A DNA stretch of 32,378 nt from an uncultured Faecalibacterium sp. (GCA_946411155.1 CAMKDB010000003.1:1-32378); one strand, 5' to 3'; positions 1 to 8,499 are shown, counted from the first letter of the stretch. Made by a program: numbers and translations. The notes: generated by a model from the letters alone, not told the origin.

Positions 1-60
1 TTGGATATCGGTTCGATCTGGCTGGAACGCCAATTGAAGAGTTGATTCTTACAAAGAAAA

Positions 61-94
61 ACAGTGCTGAAACGAATGAACGTTTCAGCACTGT
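61..94. terminator. Bidirectional intrinsic terminator (perfect 14-bp stem, 6-nt loop)
   Basis: acagtgctgaaacg-aatgaa-cgtttcagcactgt, followed by ctttttct on + and by TTTTTCTTT on -; lies just past the stop of the minus-strand PIG-L gene. Confidence 0.85.
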
Positions 95-106
95 CTTTTT
101 CTATCC

Positions 107-889
107 TTAATGATGTATGCCTTCTGTAAAGCAATGTTGGAAAAGTGGCACAATGACCTGATAGTCTTCTGCCAGGCCAGTGTCCATCTCTCTCCCCAAT
201 TCCTGCGCTTTCAGATAAAAATAGTTGAGCATCAGTTCGATGGACGGATCCTGCATCTGAGAGACATGGCACTTCAGGGCTCCAATCTTTTTTTCAAATT
301 GCCCACCTGTGATGGTCTCTTTAATGTTCGGATCATCAGTAAAGTAGTGAGCAAGTGTTATGCCGGATGGAAGCGCAGCACCATCATCGATTTCGATTCC
401 ATGCCTGCGTATCGCTTCCCTGTAAGGAACGAGTTTGATCAGCCTTCTGGAAGCCTCTCCGATTTTGAGGTGATCCGGATGGCATTCTGTCTTCAGTTTG
501 GGATCAGGAGCGAAAATGATATCCGGCTGATATTTCAGGATAAACGGCATCATCGCCTTGATTGCATCCTCTACGCTGTAATCTCCTCCGTCTTCCAGTC
601 TGCAGAACTCCACATAATCGACGCCCAAAAAAGAAGCCGCTTTCAATGATTCCCCTTCCCTGATCAGTCTAACGTCTTCAGGAGACAGAGAAGGATCATC
701 ACTTCCTGCCGAGCCGTCTGTGACAATGAGAAAAACGACCGGAACACCGCTATCCTTCAGTTTTGCGATTACTCCGCCGCAGCCAAATTCAATATCATCG
801 GGGTGCGGACCGATGAACATCGGACGGTGAAAGGAGGTCAAAGACGGGACAGTTCCGTAAGCCTGGATAATACTGTAAAGATCCGGCAT
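107..889 (-). CDS. PIG-L (LmbE-like) family deacetylase
   Basis: FIGPHPDDIEFGCGG (PHPDD motif) and CHPDHLKIG. ATG at 889 is preferred over 916: GGAGGAG then 8 nt then ATGCCGGAT (MPDLYSI), right after the upstream stop codon. Confidence 0.85.
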   Translation of the reverse strand: MPDLYSIIQAYGTVPSLTSFHRPMFIGPHPDDIEFGCGGVIAKLKDSGVPVVFLIVTDGSAGSDDPSLSPEDVRLIREGESLKAASFLGVDYVEFCRLEDGGDYSVEDAIKAMMPFILKYQPDIIFAPDPKLKTECHPDHLKIGEASRRLIKLVPYREAIRRHGIEIDDGAALPSGITLAHYFTDDPNIKETITGGQFEKKIGALKCHVSQMQDPSIELMLNYFYLKAQELGREMDTGLAEDYQVIVPLFQHCFTEGIHH

Positions 890-891
890 TT

Positions 892-1317
892 TCAATACTC
901 CTCCGTATACATGCAAAGGTGAATAGATGGAAATTCTTTTATTACATCACGAAAAACCGCGATTGCATTTTTGGGTTCAGTTCTTCCAAAATGCTCTATT
1001 GAAGAAATCACAACGGCCTCACTGATTCCTATCTCCTTTACGATCTCTAACGCATACCGTGCATTCTCCGTTGTATCTGTCGCTTTCTCTTCCAGAAAAA
1101 AGATCTCCGGGTCCAAACCCAGTTCAGTCAGACGAAGATACATTGCATACGCTTCGGAATTCTTCGCCGAAGGATTCGTTGCTCCGCCCGTCAGAATGAT
1201 TGCCTGCGGCTGGAAGAATTTGGCAGCTTTGAAGGCGATCTCACAGCGTTTTTCTCCTTTATCGGATAAACTGCCGTCATCATTCAGGCGGTTTCCCAAT
1301 ACTATCAGCGCAGCCAT
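892..1317 (-). CDS. DUF218/YdcF-ElyC-like protein
   Basis: MAALIVLGNRLNDDGSLSDKGEKRCEIA..., ILTGGATNP, KATDTTENARYALEI, VISS..H: typical DUF218 pattern. Confidence 0.75.
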   Translation of the reverse strand: MAALIVLGNRLNDDGSLSDKGEKRCEIAFKAAKFFQPQAIILTGGATNPSAKNSEAYAMYLRLTELGLDPEIFFLEEKATDTTENARYALEIVKEIGISEAVVISSIEHFGRTEPKNAIAVFRDVIKEFPSIHLCMYTEEY

Positions 1318-1319
1318 CT

Positions 1320-2717
1320 TTATCTCTCTGCAGGAAGGCCGAATCTCGCTTCGAGTTTTTCCTTCGCTTCATCGAAGGAGATCTCATGGTTATTATATTT
1401 GGCCATAGTCTGGACATCTGGATCCCTCAGTTTATAGAAACACAGAAGGATGAGGATTCCAATGACATAGCCAATCACGGGAACTGATAGAAACACTTTC
1501 CAGATCCTGGAGACGACCTGAACAGGCTGAACTTCCAGTTCGGCATTATAACCGGTCCACGCAATGCACAGAAGCATAAAGGAGTTTACCGCAGCATTCT
1601 TCAGTTTTGAAATGAAGGTCTGCAGTGAAAAGGTGATACCAGTCGCCCGCGTTCCTGATTTATACGTACCATATTCAGTGGTATCCGCAACAAGCATGTA
1701 GATGATAACCTGCCAGCAGGCAAGACCGACGCATTTCAGTGCAATCAGTATGATCGCCGGAAGGAAGTTCTGATATCCGACGAACAATGCAACCAGACTG
1801 ACAATGATCGAAAAGACAAGTCCTCCAATCAGCAGATAGAATTTATCGATCTTCCTTGCCAGAACAGGCAATAGTGAGGAAACAAGGATCACGGGAAGTG
1901 CCGCAGCCGCAGCGATGAAGAGCTGTCTTCCGCTATCCCCGAAACAAATCAGCGCAACATATGTGGACATGATCGACTCAAAAGCCGTCATGCCAAAAAC
2001 CACAAAGGCCAGCAGACATGTGAGAAGATACTTGTTCGATTTCAGATAAAGGAACATCTGCCGAAAAGTGAACTTTTCCTCCTTCTCGGCTTCTGTCTGG
2101 ACTCTGCGTTCTTTCCCGAAAAACAGATAAGGAATCATCAGCAGGCATCCAAGTCCACAGAACAGCACTGCTCCAAGAGACCATCCGAACTTACCGGTCA
2201 CTGTCCCCACAAGAACCACAGGGACGATCCCTCCCAACATAGCAAACAGCTTGTTCCCGGAGATAAAACTGGTTCTTTCCTGGATATTGTCCGTCATCAC
2301 CGTTGCCATGGCAAAAGCAGGTGCATCCAGGAAAGTATAAAAAGCGTCAAAAATCACATAAGAAGCAATGAACCAAATCGTCTGTACATCGTGAGGAAGC
2401 GATTTCGGTATCGAGAACATAATGATTGTAATGATTCCGATGCCGAATGTCCCTATCCTGACCCATGGCATAAACTGCTGTCCATTCTTGAATCGGAACC
2501 GGTCAACGACATATCCGAAAAGTGTATCATTGACAGCGTCCCAGATCTGAGGAGCGAAAATGATTGCAGCAGCTCTGGCGGGATCGATTCCAAGGCCAAG
2601 CGTAAGATAAGTCGCAAGGAAGCCCGCATAACCCCAAAGAAGATTCTGTCCGAACCAGAACAGATTATATGTGATATGTTCTGCTCTGGTCGCTATGAAA
2701 TTCTGGTTTTTCTTCAT
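1320..2717 (-). CDS. MFS transporter, glycoside-pentoside-hexuronide (GPH):cation symporter family
   Basis: Multiple hydrophobic helices; WDAVNDTLFGYVVDR signature near the N-terminus; 465 aa; AGGAGGG upstream of ATG. Confidence 0.85.
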   Translation of the reverse strand: MKKNQNFIATRAEHITYNLFWFGQNLLWGYAGFLATYLTLGLGIDPARAAAIIFAPQIWDAVNDTLFGYVVDRFRFKNGQQFMPWVRIGTFGIGIITIIMFSIPKSLPHDVQTIWFIASYVIFDAFYTFLDAPAFAMATVMTDNIQERTSFISGNKLFAMLGGIVPVVLVGTVTGKFGWSLGAVLFCGLGCLLMIPYLFFGKERRVQTEAEKEEKFTFRQMFLYLKSNKYLLTCLLAFVVFGMTAFESIMSTYVALICFGDSGRQLFIAAAAALPVILVSSLLPVLARKIDKFYLLIGGLVFSIIVSLVALFVGYQNFLPAIILIALKCVGLACWQVIIYMLVADTTEYGTYKSGTRATGITFSLQTFISKLKNAAVNSFMLLCIAWTGYNAELEVQPVQVVSRIWKVFLSVPVIGYVIGILILLCFYKLRDPDVQTMAKYNNHEISFDEAKEKLEARFGLPAER

Positions 2718-2738
2718 TGTTATTCCCTCCTGTTCCTA

Positions 2739-2767
2739 ATAATATCATCGCAAAAGCAGGTTTTGAA
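2739..2767 (-). promoter_or_regulatory. Candidate sigmaA-type promoter for the GPH/DUF218/PIG-L operon
   Basis: On minus: TTCAAA - 17 nt - TATTAT, about 20 nt upstream of the MFS start. Confidence 0.4.
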
Positions 2768-2787
2768 TATTCCATTCTATATAAATG

Positions 2788-2822
2788 CAGGACTTCCGTT
2801 TTCAGGAAAAACGGAAGTCCTG
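2788..2822 (-). terminator. Hairpin terminator downstream of the SGNH-like gene (15-bp perfect stem, 5-nt loop)
   Basis: caggacttccgtttt-cagga-aaaacggaagtcctg located between convergently ordered operon units. Confidence 0.7.
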
Positions 2823-2851
2823 CTGATTAATAATTCGAAAAGATCAGATAA

Positions 2852-5095
2852 TCATTTCAGCGATGTGAAGAAGGCCGAAAGAACAGCCATACCGGGATAA
2901 CCGATCGAAGATCCACCCTCACCTGAACCGGTTCCGGGTTCTGGTTCCGGAGGCGTGTAGTTGGGGTCGGGCTCTCCGCAACGGGTACAAGAACCATTTT
3001 CGAAATTATGTCCAAGTGCGGGGCTGTCTTCCTGTGTGGTCGCTTCACAGCGGCTGCACTTGTATGTCTTTTTCCCGGGTTCTGTACAGGTTGCACTGTC
3101 ACTCACATAGACTGAGAAATCATGGCCAATTGCAGGGCTGTCTTCCTGTTTGGTCTCGTCACAGCGGCTGCACTTGTATGTTTTCTTTCCTGCAGCATCA
3201 CAGGTAGCGGAGTCACTTACGAAGATCGAGAAATCGTGTCCGAGAGCTGCGCTGTCTTCTGTTTTTGTCTCATCGCAGCGGCTGCACTTGTATGTTTTCT
3301 TTCCCGCAGATGCGCAGGTCGCAGAATCGCTCACGAATACTGAGAAATCATGCCCCAGCGCAGGAGTCTCGACCTGTTTCTCCAGACCGCAGATCTTGCA
3401 TTTGGAAGTTTTCTTTCCGGCTGCAGTACACGTAGCTTCAGCTGAAACAGTACCGTCGCTCCACTCGTGATCCTCGTCTCCGTGGTCGACATCATAATAC
3501 TCGCCGCACTCTTTGCATTTGACCTTAATGGTCTTATTACTGCTGTTGTAGTCTTTAGCAGTGGACCAGTCGAAATCATGATCGAGTTTATCGATCGTCG
3601 TTACCGTCTTCTTTCCGCAGATCGTGCATACCATCGTCTTGGAGCCCCCATGTGTACAGGTGGCTTCTGTGTAATCCGTGGTCTCGTATTCGTGCTTACA
3701 GACCTCTTTGACAGTAGCTGTGAATACATAGTTGCCGTCTTCATCGATCTTGTAGGCAATAGTGATCTGAGCTTTTTCGGAATTGTCCACTTTCCCGTTG
3801 ACGTACTGGAAAAGTGCGAGCCCCATTTCTTCCTCGGAACCCTTTACGGCATCCGCTTTCGCGATCTTAAAGGTGTACGTTTCGGGATTACGGTAGTTCT
3901 CCTCTTTTTCGCCTTCTTTCGGTTTCTTGTAGGAGATATACCCTTCCTCAAAGAATTTCTCCATGGCGGTAGCCACGACCTGGTCACACTGGTACTGATA
4001 GACAACGACAGGAGCCGCCTTACGGGTCATCTTCGTCACTGTGGATTCAGGCCTTGTATCTTCAGTCAGCAGAGCATGACAGCGGACGTATTCAAGGACT
4101 TTTTCCAGAGCAGTCTTTTCAAGATGGATTCCATCCCCGGTGATATACTCACTCTTGCAGTATCCATCTGCGGACCGGAGCAATTCTTCCGTCACGTTCA
4201 GGTAGTGAATCCCTCTGGATTCACACATCTTGATCAGCGCACTGTTATAAGTGTAAACCTTCTGGTAATCCACCATGCTGTAACCAGGATCGAGGTTCTT
4301 TCCAACCGGCGGAATCGAAGAAACAATGATATCGGCATAAGGATATGCATTCTGCAGTGCATCGATCGCTTCATTGTAGTTCTCAATGAAACTGTCGACA
4401 TTGCCGGAGACCAGGTTGTTCGTACCATAGTTCATAATGATACGACGCGGCTGCATATTCTTGATTGCTGTGGGGATGCTGACCGGATTGGACTGCTCCA
4501 CGAAATATACCACAGGAGAAGCAGGAACGCTTTGGATGCCCATTCCGTCCACACCGATTACATTATCGAGAGAAAGAAGGCCAAGCATATAGAACCTGTT
4601 GTAGTTGCTGTCACCGATGAAAAGGGTGTCCTTTATATATTCTTCTCCGGCATCTTCAGTCTTCTGAAGAACAGTGGCATTCTGCTCAGTCACCAGTGTC
4701 TCCGCAGGAGTGGTTCCGGGGTCTTCCTGTGTCGGATTGTTACCCGGCTTTGGAGCCGACGGACCGGAGGGCGTACTTCCGGTACCAACCGATCCGGATT
4801 TCAGTACAGCAACACCAGAACCGATGATCATCGCCAGACCAAGAATCAATGCAAGCAAACCGCTCAAAGTGAAAGGAGCGCCTTTACCGCTCTTCCCTCT
4901 TTTCACAGTTTTCCCGTTTCCTGGCCTTTTTTCCTTCAATATCTCAACCGGTTCCGGATCAGGCGTCACAGAGAAATAACTCGTTTCATCATCGAGTTTT
5001 TCCACTCTGGGTACCGGCCTTTCCGGAATCGGCGTCGTCCGTTTCTCTTCAATCGGCTCAGCATCCTGTGCTCTGAAAATAAACTTTTCTTCCAT
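2852..5095 (-). CDS. Membrane-anchored SGNH/GDSL-hydrolase-like surface protein with C-terminal Cys-rich tandem repeats
   Basis: Cytosolic N-terminus, TM segment (FTLSGLLALILGLAMIIGSGVAVL), low-complexity Pro/Gly/Thr linker, LFIGDSN (block I), NYGTNNL (block III), DGIHLEKTA (block V), then repeats GHDFSxxVSDSATCxxxGKKTYKCSRCxxT. Confidence 0.75.
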   Translation of the reverse strand: MEEKFIFRAQDAEPIEEKRTTPIPERPVPRVEKLDDETSYFSVTPDPEPVEILKEKRPGNGKTVKRGKSGKGAPFTLSGLLALILGLAMIIGSGVAVLKSGSVGTGSTPSGPSAPKPGNNPTQEDPGTTPAETLVTEQNATVLQKTEDAGEEYIKDTLFIGDSNYNRFYMLGLLSLDNVIGVDGMGIQSVPASPVVYFVEQSNPVSIPTAIKNMQPRRIIMNYGTNNLVSGNVDSFIENYNEAIDALQNAYPYADIIVSSIPPVGKNLDPGYSMVDYQKVYTYNSALIKMCESRGIHYLNVTEELLRSADGYCKSEYITGDGIHLEKTALEKVLEYVRCHALLTEDTRPESTVTKMTRKAAPVVVYQYQCDQVVATAMEKFFEEGYISYKKPKEGEKEENYRNPETYTFKIAKADAVKGSEEEMGLALFQYVNGKVDNSEKAQITIAYKIDEDGNYVFTATVKEVCKHEYETTDYTEATCTHGGSKTMVCTICGKKTVTTIDKLDHDFDWSTAKDYNSSNKTIKVKCKECGEYYDVDHGDEDHEWSDGTVSAEATCTAAGKKTSKCKICGLEKQVETPALGHDFSVFVSDSATCASAGKKTYKCSRCDETKTEDSAALGHDFSIFVSDSATCDAAGKKTYKCSRCDETKQEDSPAIGHDFSVYVSDSATCTEPGKKTYKCSRCEATTQEDSPALGHNFENGSCTRCGEPDPNYTPPEPEPGTGSGEGGSSIGYPGMAVLSAFFTSLK
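3000..3370 (-). repeat. Coding tandem repeat, unit 114 bp (38 aa), about 3 well-conserved copies plus degenerate flanking copies
   Basis: The string cagcggctgcacttgtatg recurs at 3048, 3162 and 3276, exactly 114 bp apart. Confidence 0.9.
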
Positions 5096-5130
5096 TGTTT
5101 CCCCGCAAATAATCGTATTTTTATGAAAGA

Positions 5131-5156
5131 AACGCCTTCGTAGGTACGAAGGCGTT
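5131..5156 (-). terminator. Hairpin terminator (12-bp perfect stem, 2-nt loop)
   Basis: aacgccttcgta-gg-tacgaaggcgtt; on minus followed by TCTTTCATAAAAA; downstream of the acidic zinc-ribbon gene. Confidence 0.7.
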
Positions 5157-5169
5157 AATCTGTCATGTT

Positions 5170-5601
5170 TCAGTCTTCACTGAAAGAATCGTCGTCCTCG
5201 TCTTCAAAGATCGTGAATTCCATCTTCTCCCCGCAGAAAGGGCAACGGATATTACCTTTGACGGCTGTGTCTTCATCGATTGAGAAAGACTCGTGACAGG
5301 AAGGACATTCGACCTCATACATCGGATCATCCTCATCGTCGTAGTCGTCATCATCGTCGTCTTCGTCGTCAACGTCAAACAGCACATCAAGATCATCCTC
5401 GATATCGAGAACTTCCTCTTCAAGTTCGTCAACCTGATCATAGAGTTCAGTCAGATCGTCATCACATTCAGAAAGAAGCTGTGCCATGTCATCTACCAGT
5501 TCGACGAGGCAGTTAAAAATCTTCTTTTCCTTGTCGCCAAGCTGAAGATCCGAACCCTCGATCAGACCGCGCAGGAATGCCGATTTTTCAGTAATCTTCA
5601 T
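5170..5601 (-). CDS. Acidic zinc-ribbon protein (resembles the CD1247 N-terminal-domain family)
   Basis: N-terminal helical region MKITEKSAFLRGLIEGSDLQLGDKEKKIFNCLVELVDDMAQLL, Asp/Glu run, CPSCHESF...CPFCGEKMEF zinc ribbon. Confidence 0.7.
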   Translation of the reverse strand: MKITEKSAFLRGLIEGSDLQLGDKEKKIFNCLVELVDDMAQLLSECDDDLTELYDQVDELEEEVLDIEDDLDVLFDVDDEDDDDDDYDDEDDPMYEVECPSCHESFSIDEDTAVKGNIRCPFCGEKMEFTIFEDEDDDSFSED

Positions 5602-5603
5602 TG

Positions 5604-6161
5604 TTACGCCCTCCCCATGTACTCACCGGTACGGGTATCGACCTGAATTACATCGCCCTCGTTGATAAACAGCGGGACGCGAACCTCTGCACCGGTCTCC
5701 AATGTCGCAGGTTTCAGAGTATTCGTGGCAGTATTGCCTTTCACTCCGGGTTCAGTGGCAGTGACCTGAAGGTTGACAAAGTTCGGCGGCTCGATTCCAA
5801 ATACTTTTCCCTTATAGGACAAAAGTTTGCAGGACATATTTTCAGTGACGAATTTGAAAGAATCCGGGAGATCCTTTGCTGCAACCGGTTCCATTTCATA
5901 GGTCTCAGAATCCATGAAATAGTACATGTCGCCGTCATTGTAACTGTACTGCATATCCCTTCTTTCAATGAACGCCTGTTCAAATTTGTCTGTAGGGCTA
6001 TAGGTTTTTTCAAGCACACCACCAGTAATGACGTTCTTGATTTTGGTGCGGACGAAAGCAGCACCTTTTCCGGGCTTTACATGCTGAAACTCAACGACCT
6101 GATAGACGTTGCCGTCTTCCTCAAAGCTGAGTCCATTTCTAAAATCGCCTGCAGAAATCAT
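5604..6161 (-). CDS. efp: Translation elongation factor P
   Basis: [48 protein letters not shown]..., C-terminal [16 protein letters not shown]. Confidence 0.97.
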   Translation of the reverse strand: MISAGDFRNGLSFEEDGNVYQVVEFQHVKPGKGAAFVRTKIKNVITGGVLEKTYSPTDKFEQAFIERRDMQYSYNDGDMYYFMDSETYEMEPVAAKDLPDSFKFVTENMSCKLLSYKGKVFGIEPPNFVNLQVTATEPGVKGNTATNTLKPATLETGAEVRVPLFINEGDVIQVDTRTGEYMGRA

Positions 6162-6203
6162 AATATCACCTCATTGAATATAGACAATAAAACTAACTAA
6201 AGC

Positions 6204-6232
6204 ATTTTAGCATAACGTACAAATCTAGGCAA
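6204..6232 (-). promoter_or_regulatory. Candidate sigmaA promoter of efp
   Basis: On minus: TTGCCT - 17 nt - TAAAAT with extended -10 (ATGCTAAAAT); about 40 nt upstream of the efp start. Confidence 0.6.
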
Positions 6233-6235
6233 GTA

Positions 6236-7300
6236 TCAGAGCGTAATTAGTTCCCGTTCGCTGCCCGTAAGGTTGACATAACCGTGCTCAGTGATCAGGA
6301 TCATATTCTCAATGCGAACACCGTATTTCCCTTCCACGTATATTCCGGGTTCGATCGTCATGATCGTTCCGGCAGGAAGAAGATCATGTCTGGAAAATGT
6401 AGACATCGGTCTCTCATGAATATCCAGTCCAAGTGAATGGCCAAGCGAATGTCCGAAACATCCCTCATATCCGGCTTTATAGATTATATCTCTGGCAATC
6501 TTATCCAGTTCGTCTCCGTAGACTCCTGCTTTAGCCGCCTCCATGGAAGTCATATGGGCAAGAAGAACAGTTTCATAAATCCGGTGCTGTTCCTCAGTTA
6601 TTTCCCCGACTGCAACGGTTCTGGTCATATCTGAACAGTATCCTTCAAGTTTGGCGCCGTAATCCATTGTCACGAATTCACCTGCCGCGATCTTTTTGTC
6701 ACTTGGCACAGCATGCGGCATGGAACCATTGACACCGGACGCAACAATAGTCTCAAATGCAAGACCATCCGCTCCTTTTTTTCGCATATAGTATTCCAAT
6801 TCCGCCGCCACTTCTTTTTCAGTTACGCCGGGACGGATATAGTTTAGGATTTCAAGAAACGCAGCATCTGTTATCGCCTGCGCAGAACAGATTGCCTGAA
6901 TCTCCTCACGTTCCTTGATAGCACGTTGCTGCTGAATCAGATCCGAAAGACCACCATCCGATAAAAGGCGTATACCCGGCAGTCTGTTCGAGAGCATGTC
7001 ATATTCTCCGAGTGTGAGTTCCTTCTCGCACTGCAGTTCAGTGACATTGTGTTTCCTGCACAGCTCGCCGATCTGTTCATACAGTTTGTCCTGAAGGATC
7101 ACCTCTGCACCAGCCACTTTTTTCCGGGCGACTTCAATATACCGGGAATCGATGATAAAATACGCCTGCTCCGGAAAAATCAGAAGCGTTCCCGCTGAGG
7201 AAAGAAAATGCGCCAGGTATTCTCGGTTAGTCTCGCTCATGACGATAACGCCCTGACAACCGCGGGGCATTCTGTTTTTCAGCCTTTCGATCCTGTTCAT
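6236..7300 (-). CDS. M24 family Xaa-Pro aminopeptidase
   Basis: TMDYGAKLEGYCSDMTRTVAVG, GHSLGHSLGLDIHERP, MTIEPGIYVEGKYGVRIENM (metal-ligand motifs). Confidence 0.93.
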   Translation of the reverse strand: MNRIERLKNRMPRGCQGVIVMSETNREYLAHFLSSAGTLLIFPEQAYFIIDSRYIEVARKKVAGAEVILQDKLYEQIGELCRKHNVTELQCEKELTLGEYDMLSNRLPGIRLLSDGGLSDLIQQQRAIKEREEIQAICSAQAITDAAFLEILNYIRPGVTEKEVAAELEYYMRKKGADGLAFETIVASGVNGSMPHAVPSDKKIAAGEFVTMDYGAKLEGYCSDMTRTVAVGEITEEQHRIYETVLLAHMTSMEAAKAGVYGDELDKIARDIIYKAGYEGCFGHSLGHSLGLDIHERPMSTFSRHDLLPAGTIMTIEPGIYVEGKYGVRIENMILITEHGYVNLTGSERELITL

Positions 7301-8157
7301 ACTCTGTTTAGTGCCTCCTCATATAGTTTTTTCATTATAGCTGCGTCCTCAGCCTGTGTGCCGGCGGATTCACATATGAATGTCGGACTCCATCCCCGCT
7401 CCGCAATCAATTCCATCAGAGGACCCGGCTCCGGGCCAAAAACACTGTCTTCAAAAGTGAGATGACATTTTTCTCCGCCGTCTGTGTACTGGATCTTGGA
7501 AAAATGCGCATGGAAATGGGAACTTCTTTCAAGGCCAAGACGATTTACGATAGTATCCAGAATGAAAGCGTAATCGTCTTTTGTGGCTATTCCCCCTCTG
7601 GTCCTTGCATTCAGATGCCCGAAATCGATACAAGGAAGGAGCCGTTCATCCACTGAACAAAGTTCCATCACCTCATCCAGGCTGCCCAGTTGCCCGATTT
7701 TCCCCATAGTTTCAGGGCAGACCGTAACATCTGTAAAACCAGCGGCATTCAACTCGCCAATACAATAAGCAAGCGTCTGCTTTGCGAGCATTAGCGCTGC
7801 TGTTCTGGTCTGTTTACCGCAGGATCCGGAATGCACGACAAAACGCACTCCGCCCATCCGTCTGACGGCTTCCGCACTCTCAAGGAAATAGCGCGCACTG
7901 CCTCTTCTCTTTTCCTCGTCCGTACTGGACAAAGAAATGAAATACGGCGCGTGAAGGCTGATCTGAACGCCTCTTATCAGTGCTTCGCATCGCAGTTCTT
8001 CTGCGGTCTCAGCTTTTACCCTGACGCCACGCCCGCACTGATACTCGTACGCGTTCAGTCCGAGTTCCGAACAATATTCCGGAGCCTGAACAGTGGTCTT
8101 ATATCCTTTTCCGTAAAAACTCTCCGAGTTCCCTGCCGGGCCAAATAGAGCTCCCAT
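7297..8157 (-). CDS. Endonuclease IV-like TIM-barrel protein
   Basis: SLHAPYFISL, FVVHSGSCG, VCPETMGKIGQLGS, CIDFGHLNA, HAHFSKIQYT, FICESAG: the endonuclease IV metal-ligand series. Confidence 0.8.
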   Translation of the reverse strand: MGALFGPAGNSESFYGKGYKTTVQAPEYCSELGLNAYEYQCGRGVRVKAETAEELRCEALIRGVQISLHAPYFISLSSTDEEKRRGSARYFLESAEAVRRMGGVRFVVHSGSCGKQTRTAALMLAKQTLAYCIGELNAAGFTDVTVCPETMGKIGQLGSLDEVMELCSVDERLLPCIDFGHLNARTRGGIATKDDYAFILDTIVNRLGLERSSHFHAHFSKIQYTDGGEKCHLTFEDSVFGPEPGPLMELIAERGWSPTFICESAGTQAEDAAIMKKLYEEALNRV

Positions 8158-8178
8158 AACTGCATCCTCCGTTTCTGG

Positions 8179-8208
8179 AGTATATCACGAAGGCTTTTCC
8201 CGCGACAA
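8179..8208 (-). promoter_or_regulatory. Candidate promoter for the endonuclease IV-like/peptidase pair
   Basis: On minus: TTGTCG - 18 nt - TATACT; the start codon at 8157 is only about 15 nt past the expected TSS. Confidence 0.45.
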
Positions 8209-8234
8209 CAAAAAACCTCCGATTCCTCGGAGGT
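8208..8234 (-). terminator. rpsU intrinsic terminator
   Basis: On minus: ACCTCCGA-GGAA-TCGGAGGT followed by TTTTTT. Confidence 0.9.
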
Positions 8235-8247
8235 CTTAAGCCAAATC

Positions 8248-8424
8248 TTATTTGTATTTGCGCTTGCGGGCGGCTTCAGATTTCTTCTTGCGACGAACTG
8301 AAGGCTTCTCATAATGCTCACGCTTACGAACTTCGGCAAGGATACCGGAGCGGGCGCACTGCCGTTTAAAACGACGAAGAGCGCTGTCCAGGCTTTCGTT
8401 TTCCTTGACTCTAACTTCCGACAC
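8248..8424 (-). CDS. rpsU: 30S ribosomal protein S21 (GTG start, 58 aa)
   Basis: Below the ORF-track size cutoff. Reads (GTG)[57 protein letters not shown]. Strong GGGAGGG SD upstream. Confidence 0.96.
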   Translation of the reverse strand: MSEVRVKENESLDSALRRFKRQCARSGILAEVRKREHYEKPSVRRKKKSEAARKRKYK

Positions 8425-8463
8425 TTTTATCCCTCCCTTGCCAGTAAAATCAGAACACTCGTT

Positions 8464-8491
8464 ATTATATCATCTCATTGACGAGTGTCAA
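8464..8491 (-). promoter_or_regulatory. Strong sigmaA promoter of rpsU
   Basis: On minus: TTGACA - 16 nt - TATAAT, both hexamers consensus. Confidence 0.85.
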
Positions 8492-8499
8492 GGCAAAAA

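Noticed and set aside
1-46. C-terminal end of a plus-strand gene entering from the left edge
   Set aside because: Two frames are open (LDIGSIWLERQLKS* and one running through the hairpin, GYRFDLAGTPIEELILTKK...); too short to decide.
3000-3370. Possible CRISPR-like array (regularly spaced repeats)
   Set aside because: 114-bp period is continuous coding sequence of a 38-aa protein repeat; no unique spacers.
3467-5143. 558-aa plus-strand ORF antisense to the SGNH-like gene
   Set aside because: Lies entirely opposite a gene with recognisable motifs; its own translation is low-complexity and has no recognisable family. Treated as a codon-usage shadow ORF.
8055-8339. 94-aa minus ORF
   Set aside because: Out of frame with rpsU and with the endonuclease IV-like gene; spans the rpsU terminator.
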